Source of the DNA: Bettongia penicillata ogilbyi
Lineage: Eukaryota > Chordata > Mammalia > Diprotodontia > Potoroidae
Direction of reading: 5' to 3'
Assembly: GCA_023548195.1 (NCBI GenBank)
Contig: JAJHZJ010000251.1
Location: 186,001-250,000, forward strand
Length of the DNA stretch: 64,000 nt
Both the position numbers and the translations under genes were made by a program. The notes beneath the pieces were generated by a model that saw nothing but the letters and a program-made list of their open reading frames with translations, had not been told where the DNA came from and did not search any database. Shown here in pieces: positions 1 through 10,450 of this stretch (positions within the stretch are counted from its first letter, which is position 1; each line of letters starts with the position of its first letter).

Positions 1-84
1 CAACAAAAACCTCAAACTCCCAATGAGGTATATGAAGAGCTGGATCCAACTGAAAATGACCGAACAGCAATGATCACAATAAAG
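1..84 (+). CDS. candidate 3' part of a coding exon, gene unknown
   Basis: The first 84 bases read open in frame 1 as 28 residues, Gln-rich then acidic, with a VYEEL motif (a YxxL-type endocytic or ITIM-like tyrosine site). They end at AAG|GTGAGG, a good splice donor, in phase 0. If the donor is not used, translation runs six more codons to a TAG at 100-102, so this could also be a C-terminus. The exon start lies outside the window. I do not recognise the gene. VYEEL-type cytoplasmic tails occur in immune membrane proteins such as the MS4A family, but that is only a resemblance. The short length means chance cannot be excluded. Confidence 0.35.
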
Positions 85-102
85 GTGAGGGTATTGCGTT
101 AG

Positions 103-1637
103 ATGGCCTGTGATGTCCTTTCCAGCTGGAGAGCTTTGGTCCTATGACAAGGTACCAAATTTCCTGTGTTACTGGCAGCTTCACAAGTATGTCCATCCTT
201 CAAACACCATGTCCAAACTCCCTCCATCCTTCCTGCTTTCTTCAGAAATTTTCCTTTGTTTTGCCCGACTCATTACAAAGCAGCGTTGTCTATAAAATTA
301 TTAACATGAAATATTAACATTACAGGTCAATTGCTACATGATGTAGATAGAAATTGATAAGAAAGTTTAGAGGTGATCCACCAGGACTGGAGTAATCAGG
401 GATGGTTTCACACAGGAGATGAGTTTTGATTTGTACTTTGAAGGATGGAGTGGGGATTGAATAGATAGAGAGGAGAAGTATAAATTTGGAGTAGGAGGAG
501 GAAAGATAAAGTCAATAATTCAAACCAGAGAAATCCCACATAGGTTATGGATTAGTGGCTTGTTCAGTCATTTCATCATCAGGAGATCCTCAAGCTTTAA
601 CCTCCACGTAGGTTTACAACATCTTCCATTCCTATTCCTCCATTCACAGTGTAGAAAAAACCAGTTTTGCCAAAATGAAAGTTCTGTGTGCAAGGCACAT
701 GAAGTCACATAACAGAGAGAATCTTAATGATTATTAAGTCTGATTTCCTCTGTTTCACAGATAAGGAAACTGAGGTCCAATGAGATGAAAAGAGCCTTCT
801 AAATCCTTGGTCACTATGTTTTCTACTATGTTACACAGCTCTCAATCAATATTTGCTGTTTGATGGGTTAATCTGGGTATGTGCCTTCGATGGGTGATAT
901 AAACAAGAATTTGGCTCTGTTCAGAAGAAAATTTGACAAAATTTGATGAATCTGGAGCGAAACTTTGGAGAAATACTGTAAATTTGTTTTGTCCAAACCC
1001 ACCCATCCATTTGGGAACCCCAGCTGTGGCTATACTTTTAATCATTCATAAGTTAAAAAGAAATAAAACTACCAAGCTTCTTGTCTGTTCTTAAAGATAT
1101 TTCCAGAGGGTAAACTGGGGTGGCAACATGGTAATCATGCGCTCCTTATAAATTTTAATTATGCACTCTGCATACATTTTATGAAGTATAATTGACTATA
1201 GAACGATGCTCAGAATCAGCCTCAAAACTTCAGAATTTGCCACCAGTGTAAAACACATAGAAATTACTTATAGTCTTCTTTTCTTCAACAAATTTAAGCC
1301 AGAAAGATATTTCTTTGGCTCTTTTAAACTGGGCTACATCAAAATGGCTCAGGAAATGATGAATGCTTTAATTGCTATTGAAACAGGCACACGTCTTTGG
1401 AGGCCTATACTGTGTTCCCTTGCAGATTAATTTTAGTGACAGATCAGGATGAATATCCACAATCAAATACACCACAGAGCTATTAGGATTCTGTCAGAAA
1501 GACTGATCGTAGAAGAAATCTTGCATCCGAGGAGTACGTTTCTATGCCAGGCACACTGATGACAGAGAATGGTGTGTAACTTGTGTACTCATAAGATACT
1601 GAAAAACTAATAGCTGACTCAGATGCAAGGAGCATGA
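103..1637. other. non-coding stretch, mostly unique
   Basis: No convincing exon was seen. A MIR-like core in minus orientation (aggaaactgaggtccaatgag) lies near 765-785. The rest is AT-rich unique sequence, probably intron or downstream flank of whatever gene owns the exon at the window start. Confidence 0.5.
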
Positions 1638-2490
1638 TTCCATCGGGTCACCCCACTCCCCTTCTCAATAAACTCCAATGGCTCCCTATTACCTGCAGCA
1701 GCAAAGATAAAATGCTCTGTTTGGCATCGAAAGTCCTTTATAATCTTCTTATAACTTTCTTCCCAGCAGTGCTCTTCATACTCTGGCTGTTTCATGAAAA
1801 AGATACTCCATCTCTCATCTCTGGGAATTCTCTCTGGCTGTCCCCTACAACTGCAATGCTCTCTCGCCTCTCTTGAGACCACTGATCTTCCTAATTTCCT
1901 TTAACTTCTGACTAAAATCCTATCTAGGGCAGCTAGGTGGTGCAGTGGATAGATACCAGTGCAGGAGTCAGGAGGACCTGAGTTCAAATCTCACCTCAGA
2001 CACTTGACACTCATTAACTGTGAGACCTTGAGCAAGTCACTTAACCCCAATTGCCTCCTCCTGGGTCATCTCCAGCCATCCTGCTGAATATCTGGTCACT
2101 GGATTCAGATGGTTCTGAAGGAGAAGTGAGGCTGGTGACCTGCACAGCCCTCCACTCAAAACAAAGTCAAGTGCAAGTCATGGCATCATTTCTCTGATGG
2201 CATGGTCTTCTTCTTCAGCAATGAAGGACCAACACACTAAAATCCTTTCTTCAGTAAGCGTTCTCCAACCCCTCTTAATTTCAGTGCCTTCTGTCTTTTG
2301 TTTACTAATTTCCCCAAATGCACCAAACTTTGTGTACATGTGTTTGCATGTTGTCTCCCCCAATAGACTATAAGCTCCTTGAAGGCAAGAACTGTCTTTT
2401 GCCTCTTTTTGTAGCCCCATCACCTACCACAGTGCCTGGCACACAGTTGATGTTTGACAAATGTTGATTGATTGATTGCCACTTGAAAGG
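1638..2490 (+). repeat. L2 LINE 3' end, split by a SINE
   Basis: The two halves (about 1638-1924 and 2236-2490) match the typical L2 3' end. The first has a 'caatggctccctattacc' block. The second has 'tagactataagctccttgaaggc', 'cagtgcctggcacacag' and a terminal run of TGATTGATTG. A tRNA-SINE interrupts it. Confidence 0.75.
1925..2235 (+). mobile_element. marsupial tRNA-derived SINE (MAR1/WSINE-like) with target site duplication
   Basis: It begins gggcagctaggtggtgcag and continues through an A-box/B-box-like tRNA head (gttcaaatctcacctcagac), then 'gcaagtcacttaacccc'. It ends in 'atgaaggaccaacac', the tail common to this family. The direct repeat actaaaatcct sits immediately before (1911-1921) and after (2236-2246) the element, inside an L2 copy, so this is a clean retroposon insertion. 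It is non-autonomous and was mobilised by LINE machinery. Confidence 0.8.
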
Positions 2491-3865
2491 ACTAAATAGG
2501 GAAAATGGAGGGTGTTTACACACACTGGTTTCCGTAAAAAATAAAAAAAGTATGTGCCCATTGCTACTAGGTGGAGAGAAGATTTGCTCAAAGACATACA
2601 GCCAGTCAGTGGCAAAGTCTAGGTAGGCCTTTTAAATTTTAGCCTGATGTGCCATGTTTACACTTCTCTCATCCTTATTAAATAGATAACCAATATATCT
2701 AAGTGTCCAGAGGCTATAGATGGCAGGCCATTGAGAAATATTTGTTCTTGTTAACAACACTGATAGACCAATCAATCAAAGTAGACCAGAAAGCCTGCTA
2801 GGTGTTATGCATGGCACAATTCCTGTGGCACAGGAGCTTCTGGTCATTTGCATAGCTGATACACAAGAAACAGTAAATGCATACTCTGAGGTAGTTATTC
2901 ATGCATGCCAAGACAAATAAGTAGTAGGGCTACTAAGAGCTAAAAATATCCAAAGGAGGGGAAGACTTCATGTGTGTAAGAAAGGCTTCAGAGAGAATGC
3001 AGGACTTGACTTAGACCTTAGAGGAGAACTAGTGAAGAGTACTTGACAGAGTCAAGAGATATGATTTCTGGTCAAGGCTTTGCTACTAACTCACTGTGTG
3101 ACCTGGGTAAAGTCACTTCATCTTTACGGGACTCAGTTCACTCATCTATCACAATAGATAGTTAACTAGATGAGCTCTAAGATTCCTTCCAGCTCTAACA
3201 GTGATCCTATCATTCTATCGGCAGAGGGGAAGAAGTTGGAATTAGGCATGGTTGAGATGAGAGCAATAACTAGAATTTCTGTGCTTCAGTTTGACGATCT
3301 ATAAAATGAGGATATTTGATTACAGTACTCCCTTGACTTTTGCTAGAGAGTTGCCCTGACTTTGTGAATGATTGGGGTTGGTCTTCACCCTAAGGGAGGA
3401 TCCTTTACCATCCTTACATAAGTAGAGCTTCAGTGACCAAGAGTTCTAGAGACTGATGGGAGTACCCTAGAGAACTGTGGGGGGAGAGCACCAGCTGTGA
3501 GACCCTCAGCAACTTGAGTCACACGTGAGTGCCATGGTGAAGAGATTTCATTCCTGGAACTGTTCAGACTGCGGAGATCAGAGACAGTGAACTTTGTCTC
3601 CCTTTCCTGCCCTTTCCTTTGCTCTGGGTCTAGAAGAGTATCTTACTATCTCCCAAAACATTTCCATTTTGTAAGAATTTGCTTGTCTCTTTGATTATTT
3701 TTGTCTTATCAAGTACTATGAAATCAGGAATTACCTTTGTCCTTTCTTTCTATCCCTAGCACATCTGTCTCTACACATAACAGATGCTTAATAAATATTT
3801 ATTGACTGATAGACATACTAAGGCATGGCATTACCAGCCTATGTAGTACATCATTGTGCAGATAT
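2491..3865. other. repeat mosaic without genes
   Basis: It holds a MIR/THER SINE in plus orientation at about 3030-3222 ('ctcactgtgtgacctgggtaaagtcac', then 'gattccttccagctctaac') and an L2 terminus at about 3740-3815 ('aataaatatttattgactgatag'). Between them I see only unique AT-rich DNA. Confidence 0.6.
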
Positions 3866-4020
3866 GGGAGAGAGAGAGAGAGAGACAGAGACAGAGAGAA
3901 AAGAGAAAGAAGAGAAAAAAGAGACAGAGAGAAAAGAGAGAAAGAAGAAAAACATAGAAAGAGGAGGAGAGAGAAAAGAGAGAGGGAGGGGGAGAAGAAG
4001 AGGGAGAGAAAGAATACATA
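3866..4020. repeat. GA-rich purine tract
   Basis: This is a strand-asymmetric, almost pure purine stretch made of (GA)n, GAAA and GGGA units. It generates open but low-complexity Arg/Glu/Lys reading frames on both strands that are not genes. Confidence 0.85.
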
Positions 4021-4134
4021 GATACAGATATACAGGGTATATGTAGATAAAAGAAAGATTTCAAGTTCCCCATAGCTCTAAAAGTCCCCACATCAGCTCT
4101 CTAAAGTTCTAAATCCATTTCTATTCTCTAGGGG

Positions 4135-4830
4135 TCCCATGGAGTGCTGTACCACTATGACAGCAGCATGACAGATGACAGAGAGTCAGAGTCATATTCA
4201 GAGAGATTCGGGTTCAAATGCTCCTCCAGATGCTGGCTGACAGTGTAACCTGGGACAAATCCTTTAATGTTTCAGGACTTGTTTCCTCATATACACTGCC
4301 TCTCCACCCATTTTATAATGAGAAAACAGAAGCAAGAGAGGTTACGGGACTCACCCCAGGTTGCACGACTGACATCTGAGGGAGGATTTTAACTCAAATC
4401 TTCCTATGTCTCGTCAGACTCTGAATTTTGGATTCTGTGATCCTCCATGCAGGCAGTGGCACCTCAGGCCCTTCTCTAGAACCAGAAGACTCTGTCCAGC
4501 TTTCCCACCTATAATCCCATGAGCCTAACAAAACAGCAAGACTAGTGCTTAGAGGTCATCTGCAACAGCTTCTTGTCATTTCGTCTGCCCTTCCTAGAGG
4601 TCATCAAATGCATTCGCCTCATTTTACAGATGAATACGCTTGTAGTACAGTGGAAGGGGACCTGGATTTGGAGTCAGGAGACATGGGTTCAAATCTTGCC
4701 ACTTACTGCTGGTGTGACCTTGGACAAATCACCTTGCCTTGCTGGGCCTGAGTTTCCTCATTTGTACAATGAACAAATTGTTGGATGACCTCCAAGGTCT
4801 CTTCCAAGATCTATGATATTATGAATTCTG
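4135..4830. repeat. cluster of MIR/THER SINE remnants
   Basis: A plus MIR-like copy lies at about 4160-4290 and a minus copy at about 4300-4420 (ataatgagaaaacagaagc). A better preserved plus THER/MIR copy at about 4640-4825 runs 'gtacagtggaaggggacctgg', 'gtgtgaccttggacaaatcac', 'gagtttcctcatttgtac' and 'ctccaaggtctcttccaag'. Confidence 0.65.
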
Positions 4831-5051
4831 GGCAAATCCTTCCTTCCACTGGCAGCCTTTCCCAGCCCTGCTTTCTCACCACTACCACCCCACCCTCACC
4901 CAGACTCTACTTTCCATGATTAATTTCCATTTACACTGTATATAACTTGTATATACATAGTTATTACATTAGCAAGTTGGCTTTTGAGAGTGTAGATCAC
5001 CCTTTTTGCCTTTCTTTGTATCCCCAGAACTTAGCCCAGTGCCTGTTTTGT

Positions 5052-5290
5052 CAGTGTTGTTCAGTCATATCAGCCCTGCCTGACTCTTCATGATCCCATC
5101 TGAGGTTTTCTTGGCAAAGATATTGGCATGGTTTGCCATTTCCTTCTCCAGCTCACTTTACAAATGAAGAAACTGAGGCAAACAGGGTTAAGTGACTTGC
5201 CCAGATTCACACAGCTAGCAAATGTCTGAGGCCAGATTGGCTCTTCTTGGCTCTAGGTCTAGTGCTCTATCCAATGGGTCACTTGGCTGA
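5052..5290 (-). mobile_element. tRNA-derived marsupial SINE, minus orientation
   Basis: Reading on the plus strand it starts at the tail ('gttgttcagtcatatcag', 'ggttttcttggcaaagata') and ends at the reverse complement of the tRNA-like head (ctctatccaatgggtcactt). Its head abuts the left arm of the 5.3/6.5 kb inverted repeat. An L2 scrap precedes it at about 4985-5045. Confidence 0.75.
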
Positions 5291-5470
5291 TAGAAATGGG
5301 GAGGGATACTTGAAAAGGGACAAACCAGGTAAGGGTAGTCCTTAGAAGCAACCCCTAATTCCACCCAACATGACAGCAATAAGTCCTTCAAAATGATTTT
5401 ATCACCCTGAGCTGAGGAGGAAGCTTAATGAAATTAAGAGCCTGGTAGATATGGATCTCTTTTCCCTTCA
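5285..5470. repeat. left arm of a long imperfect inverted repeat
   Basis: About 185 bp matches the reverse complement of 6336-6519 at roughly 80 percent by eye, including the shared core gctgaggaggaagcttaatg. The spacer is about 865 bp. The arm sequence itself is not a repeat family I recognise. Confidence 0.8.
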
Positions 5471-5499
5471 CTACCTTGTTCTCCTCAGAGCCTGGCACA

Positions 5500-5800
5500 C
5501 AATAATAACAGCTAGCGTTTATATAGCACTTTGGTTTTTATATATATATATATATACCCACACACATATACATATATACATACATACACACACACACATA
5601 TAATCTCTTTTGATCCCTGAACAACCCTATGAGGTAGATGGCGTTATTATCCCTGTTTTACAGATAAGGAAAGTGAGGCAGAGGCAGTCTGTGATCTACC
5701 CAGAGTCATAAAGCTAGAAAGGGTGTAAGGTAGAATTACTTTACCTCAAACTCTCCTATCTTCAAGTCCAATTTTCCATCCAAGATGTTACCTAGTGGCC
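5500..5800 (-). repeat. MIR-like SINE with TA/CA microsatellite
   Basis: Minus MIR landmarks are present ('tttatatagcactttgg', 'ccctatgaggtagatgg', 'ttttacagataaggaaagtgagg', 'agtcataaagctagaaag'). A (TA)n(CA)n tract at about 5538-5602 has expanded inside it. Confidence 0.7.
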
Positions 5801-6335
5801 TGTAAACACTTAATAAATGCTTTAAGCTGGCTACCTGACTACTTCTCAATAACTCTCAGGCTCACTGCTCCTTCCTTGACCTCTGCTGCCCTCTCTTTGG
5901 TGGTAGGAGCGATAGCTTCTTTGCAGGTGTTCCCTTGTCAAGGTGCCATCATCTTCCTGTTTGGTTATGTGGAACTCCCTCATCCCCTTTAGAGATTTTT
6001 CCCAGTAGGTTTTTGTTCTTTTTATACAGCCTCCTTCATGAAGCTTCACACTCCAGTGCAGTTAAATCAATATCTCCTGGGTATAGGACCTCAGGACTGC
6101 TCTCTTCCTGGCCAGCCCTGGCCCCTGCTGAGCACAGGTGTGTGATCAGGCCCCAGACCTTCTGAGAAGGAGCCCTTGAGGATGTGCCCTGCCCTGGCTG
6201 CCTGCCATAAGTACCGGATGAAAGCAGCAAAGGGCTTGGAGGGGAGTAGTTCTGGAGGGTTCTTGAAACTGATTTATAAGAGTCCAATACTCATAAGCTA
6301 CTTATTCTTTAAGATCATGCCAGATGGATTTGTTT
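5801..6335. other. spacer of the inverted repeat, no gene seen
   Basis: This is the remainder of the loop between the arms. It is moderately GC-rich with a few short open frames on both strands but no splice-supported exon or recognisable domain. Confidence 0.5.
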
Positions 6336-6519
6336 GAAGGGAAGAGAGATCCTTACTTACTGGCTCTTAACTTCATTAAGCTTCCTCCTCAGCTCAGGGA
6401 GATGAAATCATTTTGAAGAACTGACTGCTGTTGCATTGGGTGGTTTGAAGAGCTGCTTCTAAAAACTGGCCTTACCTTGCTTGTCCCTTTTAAAGCCACC
6501 CTTCCCACTTCTGTCAGCC
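6336..6519. repeat. right arm of the long imperfect inverted repeat
   Basis: This is the reverse-complement partner of 5285-5470. It is followed directly by a plus-oriented tRNA-SINE head, mirroring the left side, where a minus SINE head abuts the arm. Confidence 0.8.
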
Positions 6520-6740
6520 AGGTGGTCCAGTGGATAGAGCCCTGGACCTGGGTTCCAATCTGGTCTCAGACACTGACTAGCTGTGTGACCCTGGGCAAGT
6601 CACTTAACCTCTGTTTGCCTCAGTTTCTTCCTCTATTTATCTTCCTCTCAGTTTCACAGGACTGTTGTGAGGACCAGATAAGAGAATGACTTTAAAGCAG
6701 CAAGCACAGTGCCTGAACTTTCTAAATTGCTGTATGTTAG
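6514..6740 (+). mobile_element. tRNA-derived SINE, plus orientation
   Basis: The head 'gtcagccaggtggtccagtg' is followed by 'gtgaccctgggcaagtcact', 'gcctcagtttcttcctc' and a MIR-like 'gttgtgaggaccagataag' part. Confidence 0.7.
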
Positions 6741-6804
6741 CCATTATTATCATACAAATCTTCCTTAGTCACTTATCTAATCACTCAGCAAACATTGATT
6801 CAAA

Positions 6805-6990
6805 GTACTGTAGGAGACCTTGTGGTACAGTGGAAAGAACACTGACTGGAGTTGCATGACTTAATCTCAAGTTTTATCCCTGACCCTTACCACCTTTGTG
6901 ACTCTCTCCCAGATCCTCAGTTTCCTTGCCTGTAAAATGAGAAGATTAGACCAGATACTCTCTCAGATTACAATCCTTTGCTCACTCCTG
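6805..6990 (+). repeat. MIR/THER SINE
   Basis: Landmarks 'gtggtacagtggaaagaacac', 'cctcagtttccttgcctg' and 'aaaatgagaagattagacc' are in the expected order. Confidence 0.7.
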
Positions 6991-7999
6991 GGCAGAGGAC
7001 ATGTTTCTTTGGCCTTTCTGTCCTAAATCAGCAGGTGTAGCTATGAAAGGCCAGTCATTCCTGACCCTTGCTTTTGAATCAGTCAATCAGCAATGAAATA
7101 GTACACAACCGACGTATCAATGAACATCCACTAATGGTGCTAACTGAAGGGCCTGCATTAAGTAACCACCTCCATACTCAACTGCTTCCTCCATTTTACC
7201 TCCTTTGACAAAAGAAATGTAAGCACCGACGTACAGAACACTTGTTCAGAGTGGCATTAAGCCTCGTCCATTGACCAAATTGGTAAATGCCCACACTTGG
7301 TCCTCTATAGTGCACCAGGGAAGCGTTTGTGACAAGAAAACATGTCCAGCCAATCACACTACAGGAAATTCTGTCACTAACAGCTCATTCTTTTACAGGA
7401 GAACATTCTCCCAGTGAATCCTTCCTAGGAAGAGTCATATGGCCTTGTATTCTTCACTATAATACAATTCCAATGTTTGATCTTGGTCTGGAGGTGACCG
7501 TGGCTTCTTGTTGTCTTTGAGAATAGAATTCAAGCTCTTATGTATCTTACCAATATTAAAAGGCTTCAGATATGGACTCAGCTACAGATCATATGCATAA
7601 TCCAGGCCAAACTAGCTAAATATGGTAAGACTTCTCAACAAAGAGCTCACCACCAAGTTACAAGTTATATTTTGGTCATAGCAATTCTAGTAAGTTATGG
7701 AAGGGTACAGTATACTCTATGGCAGTGAATTACCCATACCTTGGATCTTTTGAAGTATGGAAATTGAAAAAAATTCATTTGTCAAATCCTTTTAGACATG
7801 CATCTTATTGGGAAATGCTTAAAAAATGTTCTATAAATCTGCAGATAAATATCATAGGCAAAAAGGGACCTGAAATTCCCTCCAAAATATTGTACCCTTT
7901 TAAATGGTCCCTTAATACTCTGCCCTCATCAAAATATATTTGTAATATAGTTAATTCTGTAAACTACATCTTGGGAAGGATAATGATAATTTGGAGAAC
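6991..7999. other. about 1 kb without a recognisable gene or repeat
   Basis: AT-rich unique sequence. Open frames of up to 101 codons (7719-8024) occur but show no conserved motif, acceptor/donor pairing or coding-like composition. I judge them to be chance. Confidence 0.5.
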
Positions 8000-8420
8000 A
8001 CTGGGAGGAGCATTGGTAAGGTGAAGGACCTCAAGTTTCAGGTCCCTTGAGGAGCTTCTAAAGGAAGTGGAACTGTCCATCCTGGAAAGGGAAAGAAATA
8101 GAGGATACAGGAGGGCTGACTTCAAACATTTCAAAAGTGATCATGTGGAAAAGGAACTAAATCTGTTCTGTTTGACCCTTGATGCCAGAATTAAATGAGA
8201 TAGACGGAAATTAGAGCAACCAAAGTGGAATAGATTGCCTTAAGAGATAGAGGATACCTACATCCCACTAATATAAAGGATATAGTCTTGCAGCAAAGAT
8301 TGGATGACGACCGTGTTCACTAGATGGAATGGAGCATCCTTTAAGGTATGGTGTAGACAAAATGGCCTCTGAAGTCCCTTAAAACTTTGATATTCTTTGA
8401 CTCTGTGATGCATTAGACTG
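8000..8420 (+). repeat. CR1/L3-type LINE 3' end
   Basis: The order of blocks fits the mammalian CR1/L3 3' region: 'gctgacttcaaacatttc', 'gatcatgtggaaaaggaac', 'ctgttctgtttgaccc', 'ccaaagtggaatagattgcc', 'ggcctctgaagtcccttaaa' and 'tattctttgactctgtga'. It is highly diverged. Confidence 0.65.
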
Positions 8421-8839
8421 GGGCACTGCCAAAGAGAAGGCATTCATGGTCTAGGCCATCCAAAAAGGAAGACTGAAGGTATTGGATTCTAGAAATAAGT
8501 ACAAGGGTTAGGACATGAGAGGGATAAAGTGATGGAAGAGGAAGGGGAGGATGTCAAATTAAACTTTCTGATTTCCATTTTCCTGGCCCTGTTTCATGTA
8601 CCTTCGTGTGGAGCAAAGGAAAGACATACAGAAACTATTGTATAACATGTGGTTTCATAACAGCAGCTAAAGTTAGGTACTGTCAAGAGCCCTACAGGGT
8701 TTTTTTCCCCAGCAACTACTTGTCCTGTAAGTGGCCTTCTGTTTTTATCTGGACTCTGAATCTAAATGAGTCCCTTTATTCTGCAATCCAGGCTCCATAC
8801 AACTACCAAAGTGATTTTCCTTAGAAATAGGGAAATGGC
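8421..8839. other. unique non-coding stretch
   Basis: Nothing recognisable. The short frame at 8606-8824 lacks supporting signals. Confidence 0.4.
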
Positions 8840-9400
8840 ACAATCGTGTCACTTCTTCATTCAACAAATTCTACTGGTTCCCTGTTGCCTCCAGCATCAA
8901 ATATAATCTCTTCTGATAAGCCTTCCATAATCTGGCCCCTAACTTTTTACCTTCATTCTATGTTGCTCCCTTCCCTACATTCTATAGTTAAGTCAAACTG
9001 GCCTTCTGGCTCTTCACACATACCACTCCATTTCCCATCTTTGTGACTTTGCTCTGGCTGTATCCCATGTCTGAAATGCCCTTCCTCCTCACATCTGCTT
9101 CTTCCCTTCAAGACTTAGCCTAAACACCACTTTCTACATGAAGCCTTTCCTGATTTACCCAGTCGCTAGGGTCCCAAAGCTGCCATACGTTCATAGGTGG
9201 GCTTTTACCTTTTCTTACCTTGAATGAGACCTCTTGACCATTTCTGCATCATGCCACTAAGTATACCCCATTTCAGATCCTCTTTATATGTTGTCTTCTC
9301 CCATTAGAATGTATGTTCCTTAAAAGGAGGGACTTGCTGGCTTTTATATCTCAAATATTAAGCATAGTTTCTAGCACATAGTAAGCATTTAATAAATTTT
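8840..9400 (+). repeat. L2 LINE 3' end
   Basis: A well preserved order is visible: 'ctactggttccctgttgcc', 'ttccataatctggccc', 'ttgctctggctgtatccc', 'gaagcctttcctgatttac', 'gaatgtatgttccttaaaag' and 'tagtaagcatttaataaat'. Confidence 0.8.
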
Positions 9401-9401
9401 T

Positions 9402-9458
9402 TTAATCTATCTATCCTACCATCTATATCTTTGTCTACCTACCCTTCCATCCACCTAT

Positions 9459-9490
<32 letters not shown>

Positions 9491-9612
9491 ATCAATCCAT
9501 ACATCCAACAATCTAGCTACCTCTCTATTTACTTATTTATCCATCAATTTATTTTTCCATCCATCCATCTATTGATAAATCTATTAATCTATCAATCCAT
9601 TGATCTACTTAT
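9402..9612. repeat. (TCTA)n-like microsatellite region
   Basis: TATC/TCTA and CCAT tetranucleotides form a degenerate tract that directly follows the L2 3' tail, a common site of simple repeat growth. Confidence 0.9.
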
Positions 9613-9699
9613 CTCTCCCGTACAAAAATAACCCTTCTTTCCTCTGAGCTCACATAGCATTTTGTTCTCTCTTACAACATTTACCATACTCAACATATA

Positions 9700-10450
9700 A
9701 CTGTGCCAGTATATGCCATATCCAAGGGATAGTGGAAGGACCACTGGATTGGGAGTTAGGAAACCTGAGGTTGAGTATCTTTTCCACAATGATCTCCATG
9801 CAAAGCATTTAATTTCTCTGAGTCTCCATTTCTTCATCTATATAATCAGGATTAAAAAATACTTATCCTCACCATTTCACAAAGTGATTTTAAAGAAAGT
9901 CCTTTGTAAACCTTTTAAGAGCTAGGAAAAATATGAATGAAGTTGGTATTTGTGTGTATTATTTCCCCCTTTAAGAGTCATGGTCAAACTGTCCCATGTG
10001 CTGTTCTCCATACATGGCATTCATCTCCTGCCCCATGTCTTTGTACAAGTTGTTGCTCATATCTTCCCACCTCGCTTTCACCTCTTAGAATCTCAAGCTT
10101 CTTTTAAGACTGAGCTCAAGTGCATCATTTAGGCTTTTCTATCTTGATCCCTAATCTTAGTGCTTGCCCTATCTGCCATTTCTGAAATAACTTTGTTTTT
10201 ACTTTTCTATACAAACATTTTCTTCTTCCAAAAGAACACAAACTCCTTGAGGGAAAGGAGTTTTCCTTTATATCTCTAGCATGTTACACAGTATTGGTAC
10301 ATAGCAATGCTCACTAAATGCTTGTTGAATTGAATTCACAAAACTAACTCAGCAGTCACAACTGCCTATAGTCAAGTTGTTCGAACCAACAAGAATTTAA
10401 TAAGCACCTACTATGTACCAAGAACTGTACTAAATGCTAGGGAAAAAATG
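9700..10450 (+). repeat. MIR/THER SINE followed by L2
   Basis: A THER/MIR copy lies at about 9720-9915 ('agtggaaggaccactgg', 'ctctgagtctccatttc'). An L2 3' end lies at about 9950-10330 ('aactccttgagggaaagg', 'tcactaaatgcttgttg'). A short reverse L2 piece at about 10390-10440 reads 'aagcacctactatgtacc'. Confidence 0.7.

Noticed and set aside
1925..2235. tRNA genes in the SINE heads
   Set aside because: Box A/B-like sequence is present in all SINE copies, but no cloverleaf with a paired acceptor stem can be drawn.
3825..4091. Open frames on both strands in the GA tract
   Set aside because: Low-complexity Arg/Glu or Ser/Leu text from simple purine repeats; no gene features.
9402..9612. CRISPR-like or satellite array
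   Set aside because: Tetranucleotide microsatellite without spacers, in a mammalian genome.
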